Positions 27,064 through 35,997 of a stretch of 46,015 nt of DNA are shown here, piece after piece. The notes under the pieces were generated by a model, which saw nothing but the letters and a program-made list of their open reading frames with translations, ran no database searches and was not told the DNA's origin. The position numbers and the translations under genes were made by a program. The first letter of the stretch is position 1, and each line of letters begins with the position of its first letter. The stretch lies in assembly GCA_021324415.1 (NCBI GenBank), contig JAJPJF010000325.1:1-46015 (forward strand). Reading direction: 5' to 3'. The stretch is from Nostocales cyanobacterium Centralia_MAG_434. GTDB lineage: Bacteria; Cyanobacteriota; Cyanobacteriia; Cyanobacteriales; Nostocaceae.

Positions 27064-28230
27064 CTAACGCCTCGGAGCTTTGTCAAATGCTCTTGCCATA
27101 GCGTTCCATGCCAATTTAGGTTTCAGTTGTGAGTCCAATGGTAAAGGACGTACTGCTGCTTTATCTGAGCGAGGAGCATAGGTTGAGTGCCATGTATAAC
27201 GATCGCTCAGCCCCCAAGTTAAAACCGCAATGACTGCTGGTTCAGCTAGCACAACTGAAAGATAGTCTTCATAGGTAGCAGCGACAATGCGATCGCGAAC
27301 AGTAAAAGCCGCTGGTAATTTTTGGTCTACTACATCTAATTCGGTAATCAGAATTTTTAGACCTAAACTAGCAACATCAGCTAAAAAACGTCTCAGTTTC
27401 TTTGGATTGAAATGAGTTTCATAACCAGTTAAGTGGGACTGGATACCAAGACCATGAATTGGTGTTCCCTTAGATTTTAAACGTTCCAGCAGTTTCAAAA
27501 CAGCAGTTCTTTTGGCTTCGTCTTTAGGATTATCGTACTCAAGCCCATAATCGTTGTAGACCAGTAAGGCTTTAGGATCAGCTTGGGCTGCAACCCGAAA
27601 GGCAAGGTCAATATAATCGGGACCTAAAAACTGTAGCCAAGGAGTATTTTTTAATCCGTCGGCGCGATTGTCGTTTGGTTCTATTGCCTCATTGACCACA
27701 TCCCAAGAATGCATGTGACCAGCATAGTGTTTAGTTACTGTTGTAATATGCTCCACCAAAAATTTTTGGGCATTTTGTTGGTTAACTGTACTGTTAAACC
27801 ATGGAGGCAGAGCTTCATGCCAAACTAAAGTATGTCCTCGGAACAGCATACCGTGGGTATGGGCAAACTTAGCTAACCAATCTGCTTTGGTGAAGTCAAA
27901 TTTATCTGGAGCTGGGCGGAGAATATTCCACTTAAGTTCCCATTCGGGGACTAAAATGCCGCACTGTTGAGCATAGCTCGTTGCCAATTCTGGGTTAGAA
28001 ACCAGAAGATCTTCTCTTGCAGCCGCGCCATAAAGGATTCCTCTAGCAGACGCATGCTTTCTTAGAGTAATGCCACCAAACACTTTAAAAGTTCTTTTCG
28101 GGTTATCGAGCAATTTGATTTGGTCACTTTGGTATTTAGTTTTTGCTGTCGCAATCACCCCTACGCTACTGAGACTGCCTAAACCTAACAACAGAGCATT
28201 TCGCCTACTTATTAATCTTTTATTGAGCAT
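27064..28230 (-). CDS. GH10 endo-beta-1,4-xylanase-like glycoside hydrolase, Tat-type signal
   Basis: The protein is 388 residues. A twin-arginine segment (RLISRRNALLLGLGSLSS) suggests Tat export. The GH10 barrel is complete, with an acid/base Glu181 in WDVVNEAIE, a nucleophile Glu297 in ILITELDV, and the substrate motifs RGHTLVWH (132-138) and QSHLTGY. It cleaves internal beta-1,4 bonds in xylan-like chains in classical members. Here it is inside an EPS locus and overlaps the preceding transferase gene by 11 bp, so translational coupling and a role in trimming or releasing the cell's own polymer are likely inferences. The native substrate is unknown. Confidence 0.93.
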   Translation of the reverse strand: MLNKRLISRRNALLLGLGSLSSVGVIATAKTKYQSDQIKLLDNPKRTFKVFGGITLRKHASARGILYGAAAREDLLVSNPELATSYAQQCGILVPEWELKWNILRPAPDKFDFTKADWLAKFAHTHGMLFRGHTLVWHEALPPWFNSTVNQQNAQKFLVEHITTVTKHYAGHMHSWDVVNEAIEPNDNRADGLKNTPWLQFLGPDYIDLAFRVAAQADPKALLVYNDYGLEYDNPKDEAKRTAVLKLLERLKSKGTPIHGLGIQSHLTGYETHFNPKKLRRFLADVASLGLKILITELDVVDQKLPAAFTVRDRIVAATYEDYLSVVLAEPAVIAVLTWGLSDRYTWHSTYAPRSDKAAVRPLPLDSQLKPKLAWNAMARAFDKAPRR

Positions 28231-28978
28231 TCAAAATTTCCCGTAAGAATAGTCTCGCTACAAACCAAGGCTCTAGTAAGTAACGCCTCCAAAGTCTTGT
28301 TGGCTCGCTCAATAGGCGATACAACCACTCCAAACCTAATCTTCCCATCCAACGGGGTGGGGTGGGAATAGCTCCAGCGACATAATCTATACAGGCTCCA
28401 CTAGTCAAAATAGCGTTGGCATGGATATGCTCTAGGTTGTCTAAAATCCAGTACTCCTGGCGTGGCATACCCATTCCCACCATTAATACATGGGGTTTAT
28501 AAGCATTAATCGTTGCTAAAGTCGCAAGGTTCTCTTGACTACTTTTTTGAATATTGATATACCCATGAGCGGTAGAAATCTGTAACCCTGGGAATTTCAT
28601 TTGCAATCTCTTAGCCCCTTGTTCCGCAACTCCTGGCTTGGACCCAAGGTAAAACACGCGCCAGTTGTTTTGAGCAGCTGTGGACATTAAGGGCCACACC
28701 CAGTCAGCATACGTCACTCGTTGCTCTCGTTTTAGTGGAAAACCGAGTAATTTCCCAAGCAATACCAAAGGCATGCCATCGATATGCACATAGTCTGCCT
28801 TTGCATAGAAGGCTTGCATTTTGGGGTCGTGATGATAAAGGTAAAGACTATGTAAGTTATGATTAGCAACGATCCACTTTTGATTTTGCTTAATCGCTTC
28901 TGCAATTAACGAATTAAGCTCAGGAATAGAAAGCGCATCTAGTTGAACACCAAGGAATTTGTATGGCGATCGCTTCAT
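28220..28978 (-). CDS. WecB/TagA/CpsF family glycosyltransferase
   Basis: The protein is 252 residues, full length for the family (GT26). Key motifs are IVANHNLHS (about 36-44), ADYVHIDGMPLV with the catalytic-type Asp near 67, RVFYLGSKPGVAEQ, ISTAHGY and VGMGMPRQEYW (donor-binding). A C-terminal basic/aromatic tail (LEWLYRLLSEPTRLWRRYLL) attaches these enzymes to the membrane. It adds a HexNAc or ManNAc(A)-type sugar to a lipid-linked intermediate. The start codon follows a 137-bp spacer from the exostosin gene, and its 3' end overlaps the GH10 start. Confidence 0.95.
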   Translation of the reverse strand: MKRSPYKFLGVQLDALSIPELNSLIAEAIKQNQKWIVANHNLHSLYLYHHDPKMQAFYAKADYVHIDGMPLVLLGKLLGFPLKREQRVTYADWVWPLMSTAAQNNWRVFYLGSKPGVAEQGAKRLQMKFPGLQISTAHGYINIQKSSQENLATLATINAYKPHVLMVGMGMPRQEYWILDNLEHIHANAILTSGACIDYVAGAIPTPPRWMGRLGLEWLYRLLSEPTRLWRRYLLEPWFVARLFLREILNAQ

Positions 28979-29115
28979 AATTACCTCTAGAGATAGTTGC
29001 TATATACTCAGACATCAACACTGTAGGTAATGCACCGCTAAACTAGATTTTTTATGACTATCAATAAATTTTATATTGATTTAGAATTACTATAAAATTC
29101 TTTAAATCTACAGAT

Positions 29116-30237
29116 TTATTTAGTATCATTTCTCGCAACTCCTTGGCAAGGAATTAATTGAAAATGTTGCCATAAATTAGCAAAGAATCCTTCATAAGAT
29201 AAATATTCCTTCCAAATCTTACGACATTCATATTGTAGGTCTATAAATTCTTGAGGTGAGAGATTATTGTGAAACTCTACAACTTTTTCAGCAATATATG
29301 GTAAGTCTTTTTTAGAAACCCAAACGCTATATTTTTTCCAGTCAATTTTGAAGTCATAGGGAAGAACGTAATCAGTATCAATAATAATTGGGATACGTCC
29401 ACAGCAAAATATTTCATAGACCCTCAAAGAACTGTTTCCCCAGCCACGGCAGCAAAGATTGTAATCCGTTTCCACTATGTTACGTACATACTCAAGGCGT
29501 AACTTTAGCTTTTCGCCAGGGTCATTAGTACGAGTGAAAAACACCATTTCGTTGCGAGTTGTAAATTTTGATTCAACAAGTGGGCTTTTACTCAGATACT
29601 TCAAAGCTTCATAGCGTAGGTGGTGTCCCTCATGAATGGGAAAGTAAAAACCTCCAGTTGCTTGTATTAATCCTTGACGAATAGTTTCTTTTAGCTTTCT
29701 TGTATAACTATATCGAGTAGCACAACCATTAAAGCCTATCGTTGGCTTTTCTTGCTTCTGTCGGATAGTCAACTTATCGTCCAGATAATGTTGGACTAAA
29801 TCTTCATAGAATGTGGTATGAACAAAATCCTTAGGTTGCCTTCTCTTACCTATGATAGATTGACGAAAAATAAAAGCATCCTGAATGGGAATTTGTTCAT
29901 GAGAAATATCGCCACTATAAAAAATAACAAGTGGTTTGCCAGCTTGCTTTACCATCTGAGCAAATTGAATCCCTAAAACATAAGCTGACTTATTAATCTT
30001 ATCTTTCCAAGAAAAACCTGTAACCTCTACCCAGTCAAAAGGTAAAATTGCAATATCTGCCTCATCTAAGGAAACAATTTCAAACAGAGAATGGCAGATA
30101 TTGGCATAATTAGCCAGCCTTTTCTCCCAAGGAGGGAGATTGTCTTTTATGTCTTCTGGCCAAAAAGGTTGAAGCATTAAAGTAGGACGGCTACCCTGAG
30201 GAATATATTTGATATCTGAAAAGATTTTGATCTTCAT
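29116..30237 (-). CDS. Exostosin-like (GT47) glycosyltransferase
   Basis: The protein is 373 residues. The recognisable core is at the C-terminal half: CCRGWGNSSLRVYEIFCCGR, IPIIIDTDYVLPYDFKIDW, WVSKKDLPYI, the exostosin-type nucleotide-sugar donor region. The N-terminal half (MKIKIFSDIKYIPQGSRPTL, ILPFDWVEVTGFSWKD) fits bacterial exostosin members. In animals and plants this fold builds heparan or xyloglucan-type chains; bacterial members are mostly found in polysaccharide loci and their linkage is unassigned. It is 37 bp after the preceding glycosyltransferase gene and is probably in the same transcript. Confidence 0.82.
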   Translation of the reverse strand: MKIKIFSDIKYIPQGSRPTLMLQPFWPEDIKDNLPPWEKRLANYANICHSLFEIVSLDEADIAILPFDWVEVTGFSWKDKINKSAYVLGIQFAQMVKQAGKPLVIFYSGDISHEQIPIQDAFIFRQSIIGKRRQPKDFVHTTFYEDLVQHYLDDKLTIRQKQEKPTIGFNGCATRYSYTRKLKETIRQGLIQATGGFYFPIHEGHHLRYEALKYLSKSPLVESKFTTRNEMVFFTRTNDPGEKLKLRLEYVRNIVETDYNLCCRGWGNSSLRVYEIFCCGRIPIIIDTDYVLPYDFKIDWKKYSVWVSKKDLPYIAEKVVEFHNNLSPQEFIDLQYECRKIWKEYLSYEGFFANLWQHFQLIPCQGVARNDTK

Positions 30238-30274
30238 GAATCAGTTTATGCTCAGTACAATTAATTTCTTGAGA

Positions 30275-31429
30275 TCAAGTCACTTTTGTCTTTGTAAGAA
30301 TTTGAGCTACCACTTGTGCTTTGGCACTCCAAGAATACTTTTCTTGAATAAGGAGATATGCTGTGTTGACTAATTGTTGATATTGCTCTAAGTTAGAGGC
30401 TGCATCTAAAACTGTATTAGCCATCTCTTCAGGTGAATATCCAGTAACAATAAGATGCTTTTGGTGCTGGAATTCTTCTAGTCCTCTCAAACCCTCAGGT
30501 GTTGATATAACTAACTTTTTAGTTGCGAAAAAGTCTAAGGCTTTATTGCGAGCTCCACCCGCCACAGCTTGTTTAGGAAATGGTAAAAGACCTATATCTG
30601 CATAATTGAGATAATTGACAAAATCTGTTCGCTTTGGGAGAAAACCAATAAACGTAATATTGGATGGTAATTGTTGAGCTATATCGCTGCTATCACGACC
30701 AATCACTACAAATTGTACTTTTTGATAATGACGTGTGAGGCGTTTTGCTACCTCAATAGTCATTGATACAGACATGTCATTACTGGGGAACTGAAAAGTC
30801 TTAGGAGCAACTACTACTACTATCTTGGCTGGTCGTAATGCTTGGTATGGATCTTGATTGGAAGAAGGTTGAGCATATAGTAAGTCTTCAGCCACACCAT
30901 TACCTACACAATGTATGTTGCTTGATTTTCGTCGTGGATACCACTGTGAGATCAGTTGGGGCGTTGACTCACCAGCTGCAATGATAGGATTACCGGAAAA
31001 TATAAGTACTCCTTGAGCAATGTATGTCTTAATAAATTGCAGAAACTCCTTAAAAGGATTGGCAACAGAAGATAAACGGCTCCAGTACTCAAAGGCGGAA
31101 AAGGTATGAAAATCTAACACAAGAGAACAATTCTTCTGTCTTTTAAGTGTTAATGCAATAAGAGCAGCTAGTCCAGGCAAAGTTTCTTGAGCGTACACTA
31201 TATCTGGTTGAAACTCCTCGATACACTTTTGTATTGCCTGAACATATAAACGTAAACTTCGTGACCCAACAGATACAGACTGTGCGTAGTTAACTGCTGA
31301 ACAATTTATACCAATTTGACAAGTGTCAAAATATTTGGCTAAATATTGTCCCAGATAAAAGGGTCTGGTAAAAGCACCGAAGGGTTGATTTGAATCAAGA
31401 GTGGAAACAATAACTAAGCGTTTACTCAT
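30275..31429 (-). CDS. Glycosyltransferase family 4-type
   Basis: The protein is 384 residues from ATG 31429 (MSKRLVIVSTLDSNQPFGAF); a GTG at 31456 would overlap the upstream gene by 8 bp and add nine residues. The GT-B fold is shown by DIVYAQETLPGLAAL, VVAPKTFQFPSND, FVVIGRDSSDIAQQLPSNIT, FIGFLPKRTDFVNYLNYADI and LLPFPKQAVAGGARNKALDF. The expected E-x7-E donor motif is altered here to AGGARNKALDFFATKK. It transfers a sugar from an NDP-sugar to the growing repeat unit at the cytosolic face. Confidence 0.88.
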   Translation of the reverse strand: MSKRLVIVSTLDSNQPFGAFTRPFYLGQYLAKYFDTCQIGINCSAVNYAQSVSVGSRSLRLYVQAIQKCIEEFQPDIVYAQETLPGLAALIALTLKRQKNCSLVLDFHTFSAFEYWSRLSSVANPFKEFLQFIKTYIAQGVLIFSGNPIIAAGESTPQLISQWYPRRKSSNIHCVGNGVAEDLLYAQPSSNQDPYQALRPAKIVVVVAPKTFQFPSNDMSVSMTIEVAKRLTRHYQKVQFVVIGRDSSDIAQQLPSNITFIGFLPKRTDFVNYLNYADIGLLPFPKQAVAGGARNKALDFFATKKLVISTPEGLRGLEEFQHQKHLIVTGYSPEEMANTVLDAASNLEQYQQLVNTAYLLIQEKYSWSAKAQVVAQILTKTKVT

Positions 31430-31448
31430 TAGAGCTTTGTTGTTAAGT

Positions 31449-32315
31449 TTACTCACAAAAAGTAGGAGATGTACTCATATCTCTATAACCAAATACAGCA
31501 CGCAAATAAGGCAATACCCAATAAAAAAACCAGAATGGACCAGAATGTCTCCGGATAAAGACAGTCCATGCTTTTATTGGAAAAGCCTTGGGTTGAAGTG
31601 CTTTCCTCAAACGTTCATAAACCGGAAGGTTGGTATCTACCCAGCTCCCTTGAACAGAATTTTTACGGCAAGTACCTACAAATCCAGCTGCCATCCATAC
31701 CGAACAACCCAACTTGCGTGCTCTTAATCCGTAATCCATATCTCCTAAGCTATGAATGAAAGCAGAATCTAAATTACCAACCTTTTGGGCAACAGAAGAT
31801 GGAATGAGAACACAGTTGCCATACATTGTGTCACATTCTTGAATTTCATCAGTCGGTTGCAAGAATTCATACTTATTGGAGTACCATTTCTTTGAACGTA
31901 CAGCACCACCATAAGTTGCTTTACCTGTTACTAAATCTTGGGTTGAGCCGACAATTATGGAGTCAGAAAAACCTTTCTCTGTAAGGAGATGGTGTGTTGC
32001 AAACAGTTGACTCAGAGCATTGGGATAAAGTATGGTGTCGTCATTTAGCCAAAGATAATAGTGATAATTCTCTTTAAGAGCTTCAGCAAATGCTAGACGC
32101 ATTCCTCCTACCCAGAAAAGGTTACCATTGCCTTTGAGGAGTTTAACTGCCGGATAGTTTTTCTTAACTGCATCTGAGGTGCCATCTGAACTGCCATCAT
32201 CAACTAGGTAAACATCAAAAATGACATTCTGTTGATAAAGTGCTTGCAAACAACTCAAGGTTGTATCTCGTCTGTTATAGCAGGTTATTAGCACTGCTAA
32301 CTTAACACTATTCAT
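31449..32315 (-). CDS. Glycosyltransferase family 2
   Basis: The protein is 288 residues with a classical GT-A core: LAVLITCYNRRDTTLSCLQA, YLVDDGSSDGTSDAV, KLLKGNGNLFWVGGMR, and the DxD-like metal site LWLNDDTILYPNA. Later motifs GAVRSKKWYS and LDSAFIHSLGDMDYGLRA (acceptor/base loop) match rhamnosyltransferase-like GT2 enzymes of surface polysaccharide loci. The acceptor and linkage are unknown. The start MNSVKLAVLITCYN is standard and the gene is 35 bp after the polymerase gene. Confidence 0.93.
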   Translation of the reverse strand: MNSVKLAVLITCYNRRDTTLSCLQALYQQNVIFDVYLVDDGSSDGTSDAVKKNYPAVKLLKGNGNLFWVGGMRLAFAEALKENYHYYLWLNDDTILYPNALSQLFATHHLLTEKGFSDSIIVGSTQDLVTGKATYGGAVRSKKWYSNKYEFLQPTDEIQECDTMYGNCVLIPSSVAQKVGNLDSAFIHSLGDMDYGLRARKLGCSVWMAAGFVGTCRKNSVQGSWVDTNLPVYERLRKALQPKAFPIKAWTVFIRRHSGPFWFFYWVLPYLRAVFGYRDMSTSPTFCE

Positions 32316-32350
32316 TTTGCTTCTCCAAAAACCTATAGCAGTTTACATCA

Positions 32351-33664
32351 TTAAACTGTTACTTCTAAATTGTTGGAATACTGAGTCTGTTGTTGTTTTC
32401 TTCGGAATCGACTCAACTCTAGAGATGACGAAATAGCTATAGATACGTAAGTAATCCAAAATATGGAGTTTGGCTCAAGTATTGTTGGGCTATCACTTAT
32501 ATTAGAGACTACTTTAACTCCAAGAAATACGAACATCCAGAAGTATTCTATACTTCTAGTTGAAAAAACTAGAATCAACACTCTTATTAACAAGAATGAT
32601 AAGTTGAGTATAAATAGTAGTAAACCCAATAATCCAAGCTGTAAGAACAGGTCTAAAAAGCCATTATGAGAAAGACCAGCTTTTTGTTGTTGACCAAATT
32701 CTACGTCTTTGGACCCTTCCTCAGGTGCTCCTAACCAAGTATGGGATATAACATAATCAGCAGCATCTGATGACCAAAACCCATGATATCCATAGCCGAA
32801 AAAGGGTTTTTCTAAACCTTTTTCAATACTGTGTTCCCATATTGGCATACGCCCATTAAATTTGGTATCTTTTCCTAACCCATCAACGAGTATAGTTTTT
32901 AGATTTACTGTGATTCCAACAGCTACAACAGTGCTTAGTAATAATATTATGGTAAGAGAAACAACTCTGTGACCTCGTTGCTTTACAATTTGGTAAAGAG
33001 GTAGCAAGAGTAATGAGAATACAAAAACTATTAAACCTGTTGTACTGTTAGAAAGCTTGAGCAATAAAAGTGCAAATATCATACAAATGCCAGCAATCCA
33101 TCGATTACTGCGTCTATCAAGAAGAGTAATTAGAAACAAGGAAGCTGCAAAACCCATAACACGACCCAACATTTGTTTATGGTCAAAGACTCCCCTCCAA
33201 GAGAGAACACCATTGATCACATGAGTGCCATAAGATGGAATGAGTGTAGCCGCAGCTAGGCTAAGTACCATAATGATAGAAAATACCCACGCCAACAAGC
33301 GCATCTGCTCTTTAGGCGTATATCGCATCGCTAAATACGCCCCAAACAAAGTTGTACGCAACATGCCTTTTACATTTTCTGCCGTGCTCGATACATCTGC
33401 AGACCAGAAAATTGAAGCCGCACAAAAAACAACTAGTAACAGTAAAGATTTATCTTTGGTAGCAACGTAAGCAAAATGCTTCCATCTTCCAATAATTAAT
33501 AAGAATAAAATTGCATAGCTAGCAATATTAAAGATGGTTGGTATGGGACTAGGTAAGACGATACCTTGACCAAAAATAAATAATAATAGAGTCCCAATTA
33601 ATTCTAGAATTGTTATTGCTTGCTGAGATATTGGATGACGCAATTTATGCCTCTTAACTTTCAA
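32351..33664 (-). CDS. O-antigen ligase/polymerase (Wzy/ExoQ-like)
   Basis: The protein is 437 residues with about 11 membrane helices. A large periplasmic loop contains the conserved HNGFLDLFLQLGLLGLLLF motif (Wzy_C/O-antigen ligase signature), preceded by GYGYHGFWSSDAADYV. Such proteins join lipid-linked repeat units in the periplasm. Given the flippase and Wzc homologue in the same cluster, polymerase is more likely than ligase. The gene is 51 bp after the preceding glycosyltransferase gene. Confidence 0.88.
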   Translation of the reverse strand: MKVKRHKLRHPISQQAITILELIGTLLLFIFGQGIVLPSPIPTIFNIASYAILFLLIIGRWKHFAYVATKDKSLLLLVVFCAASIFWSADVSSTAENVKGMLRTTLFGAYLAMRYTPKEQMRLLAWVFSIIMVLSLAAATLIPSYGTHVINGVLSWRGVFDHKQMLGRVMGFAASLFLITLLDRRSNRWIAGICMIFALLLLKLSNSTTGLIVFVFSLLLLPLYQIVKQRGHRVVSLTIILLLSTVVAVGITVNLKTILVDGLGKDTKFNGRMPIWEHSIEKGLEKPFFGYGYHGFWSSDAADYVISHTWLGAPEEGSKDVEFGQQQKAGLSHNGFLDLFLQLGLLGLLLFILNLSFLLIRVLILVFSTRSIEYFWMFVFLGVKVVSNISDSPTILEPNSIFWITYVSIAISSSLELSRFRRKQQQTQYSNNLEVTV

Positions 33665-33715
33665 TAAATTTGATTATGATTTTATAAAAAGAAGATTTTC
33701 AGATTATTTTTTTAT

Positions 33716-34990
33716 TTAAGAAATTTTTTGATTTGAAAAGTAGTTAGTATGAATTTCATTAAAAAGTGTTAAGTAGCGATGGGCTTGGATTTCTAGAGTA
33801 AATTCTTTTTCTGCTTTTTTCCGGGCACAATGGGATAGACTCTGATGTCTGTCTGAATTTTCTAGTACCCAAGCAATTCCTTTTGCTAAATCCTCAACTT
33901 CGTATGGCTTTGCTAAGTAGCCATTTTGTTGATGATCAACTATATCTTTTAAACCAGTGGCATTGAACGCCACCACTGGAGTGCCACATGCTAGAGATTC
34001 GGAGGCAGTCTGTCCAAAGGACTCCTGAAGAGATGGTACAACCATCACATCAGCAGCAGAGTAAGTCAATGCTAATGAGAGATCATCTTGAAGGTACCCA
34101 AGATAATGGGCCTTAAATGCTAAATCCGCACCTTGATTTTCTGGTTGAGCTTGACCGAAAATAACTATATCAAGTTTATCTTTCCAATCAGCTTTACTTA
34201 ACTCTAAAAGAGCAGCTTGCAATAGATGAAATCCCTTTCTCTTGTCGCTTGTTGCCTGTATAGCGCCAAATAAGACGAGTGGCTTGTTATGAGGTAAATT
34301 AAGTACTTCTCTTGCTATGCGTTTATTGATAGGTCTATATTTCTGTATGTCAAGCCCGTGAGGAATGACTTCGATTGGGAAATCATAAAATAGGGAACTA
34401 GAACTGGCAGACTTTGCTAACCACGAGCTAGGTGTAACAATTGTTAAATTTAAATCTTTCCAAGCTTTCGCTTTGCGTTGCCAAATCCAACTAGATAAAT
34501 CGTAGTCTTTGTTGCTGTCAAGTTGAGGACAGCGTCCACACGAAGCTTTGTAGCGATCGCAATCCAAACTACAATGACACCCACCAGTAAATGCCCACAT
34601 ATCATGAAGAGTCCAGATTAAAGGGCGTTTGAGCTTGGCAAGTGTTTCTATTTGCACAAAGGCTGCATTAATCCAATGCAGATTGATAATATCGGGGTTA
34701 ATTCGCGTGACTTCAGAAAGGACTCTATCTGGTACCCATTGAAGAGAAAATGTAGTCCTGGCACGTTGACGATAGAATTTCAGCGGCAAAGCATCAAAAG
34801 TGAGTTTTGAGCGTGCTATGCCTTGAAACAATCTAATCTTGGGAGCATTTACTGTTTTGTCATCACTAAATTTCTCCTGCACCAGCATCTGAGAGTTGAC
34901 ATTGATATTCAGTAATCCCTTATGCAAACGATAGGCAGCCCTTGCTGCACCACCATTAGTGTCAGATGTACTAATGTGCAAAATCTTCAT
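33716..34990 (-). CDS. Glycosyltransferase family 4 (WcaC-like)
   Basis: The protein is 424 residues. It starts MKILHISTSDTNGGAARAAY, a family-typical nucleotide-sugar/acceptor loop, with LHWINAAFVQIETLAKLKRP and IWTLHDMWAFTGGCHCSLDC following. The C-terminal GT-B donor motif Ex7E is visible in VPSLQESFGQTASESLACGT followed by PVVAFNATGLKDIVDH. The Cys-rich segment CHCSLDCDRYKASCGRCP is common in this GT subset and might bind metal. It adds one sugar of the repeat unit in the cytosol. Confidence 0.93.
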   Translation of the reverse strand: MKILHISTSDTNGGAARAAYRLHKGLLNINVNSQMLVQEKFSDDKTVNAPKIRLFQGIARSKLTFDALPLKFYRQRARTTFSLQWVPDRVLSEVTRINPDIINLHWINAAFVQIETLAKLKRPLIWTLHDMWAFTGGCHCSLDCDRYKASCGRCPQLDSNKDYDLSSWIWQRKAKAWKDLNLTIVTPSSWLAKSASSSSLFYDFPIEVIPHGLDIQKYRPINKRIAREVLNLPHNKPLVLFGAIQATSDKRKGFHLLQAALLELSKADWKDKLDIVIFGQAQPENQGADLAFKAHYLGYLQDDLSLALTYSAADVMVVPSLQESFGQTASESLACGTPVVAFNATGLKDIVDHQQNGYLAKPYEVEDLAKGIAWVLENSDRHQSLSHCARKKAEKEFTLEIQAHRYLTLFNEIHTNYFSNQKIS

Positions 34991-35016
34991 GATGGCAAAG
35001 TATACAAAAACTTAGT

Positions 35017-35970
35017 TTACAGTTTCTTTGAGAGAGCTTCTTGATTTTTCTTCACAATTTTCTTGATGTCATTTTTGAGCAACTGTAGATAGGTAGGATT
35101 ATATAAATTCTTTTGCATAATTTTATCGGTTTTATGATCTCGAACTATAAATGGTGGATGCTTTAAAGGAAAATCTACCGCTTCAGTGGGCAAACTTTCA
35201 AAGGGATGTTTTTTATTAGAATTAAAATGAGTCGAGTCTGTTCCGAATCCAATATTAGAAATTAAATTTACATTTGAGATAATACCAAAGCTACTCTGTA
35301 CGAAACAGGCAAAAGTCCACTGATAATCCCAAGTTATACCTAAAGGATTTTCATAAATAGATTGGAAGATCTGACTCCAAAACTTAACTTCTAAAGGATC
35401 GAGGAGAATATCTTTGAGAAAGCCTTCCGATTGAATCTCTTTCCAAAGCTTAATGTATAGATCATAATGCTGCCAAGCACGTTTCCAGCTTGCCCAACCC
35501 CAACAGAGGTTATAGCGTGAGAAGAAGTAACTGTAATTTGTTCGCCTATGCTTTAGTAAAACATTTTGTCCCGAGATAGACGAAATCCGAGTATCATATC
35601 TATATTTCTCTAACAATTCCTCACAAAAGCGAAAAAATGTGGGATGAGGTAAACAATCATCTTCTAAAATAATTGCTTCTTCAACATTACTGAAAACCCA
35701 ATCTAATCCGCTAGATACACGTTTTGCACAGCCTAAATTAGGAGTAGAGTAATTTTTGAGCACCTCACAATCCCAATCAACTCGTTCAATAATCGAACGA
35801 GCAGCTTCACACTTTTCTATTTCTCCAGGAATATGAGCCCGTGGTCCATCTGCAATGACCAAGAGTTTTGGTGGTTTTGCCTGTCGGATTGCTTCAAATA
35901 CCTTTTCAGTAGTATGAGGTCGCTTAAAAATAAAAAAAGCTACTGGAGTTTTTAATTTAAATTCAGACAT
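35017..35970 (-). CDS. Glycosyltransferase, GT2-like (sugar transferase of EPS type)
   Basis: The protein is 317 residues. The start MSEFKLKTPVAFFIFKRPHT, then LLVIADGPRA, NLGCAKRVSSGLDWVF and AIILEDDCLPHPTFFRFCEE show a GT-A fold with an EDD metal site. CWGWASWKRAWQHYD is the acceptor-binding loop typical of these hemolysin-like/GT2 sugar transferases. The C-terminal helix is Lys-rich (NDIKKIVKKNQEALSKKL). The coding sequence is AT-rich. It is 27 bp after the flippase gene. Acceptor and product are unknown. Confidence 0.9.
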   Translation of the reverse strand: MSEFKLKTPVAFFIFKRPHTTEKVFEAIRQAKPPKLLVIADGPRAHIPGEIEKCEAARSIIERVDWDCEVLKNYSTPNLGCAKRVSSGLDWVFSNVEEAIILEDDCLPHPTFFRFCEELLEKYRYDTRISSISGQNVLLKHRRTNYSYFFSRYNLCWGWASWKRAWQHYDLYIKLWKEIQSEGFLKDILLDPLEVKFWSQIFQSIYENPLGITWDYQWTFACFVQSSFGIISNVNLISNIGFGTDSTHFNSNKKHPFESLPTEAVDFPLKHPPFIVRDHKTDKIMQKNLYNPTYLQLLKNDIKKIVKKNQEALSKKL

Positions 35971-35997
35971 TTCAAATAAATGAATAACGACTTGGTT

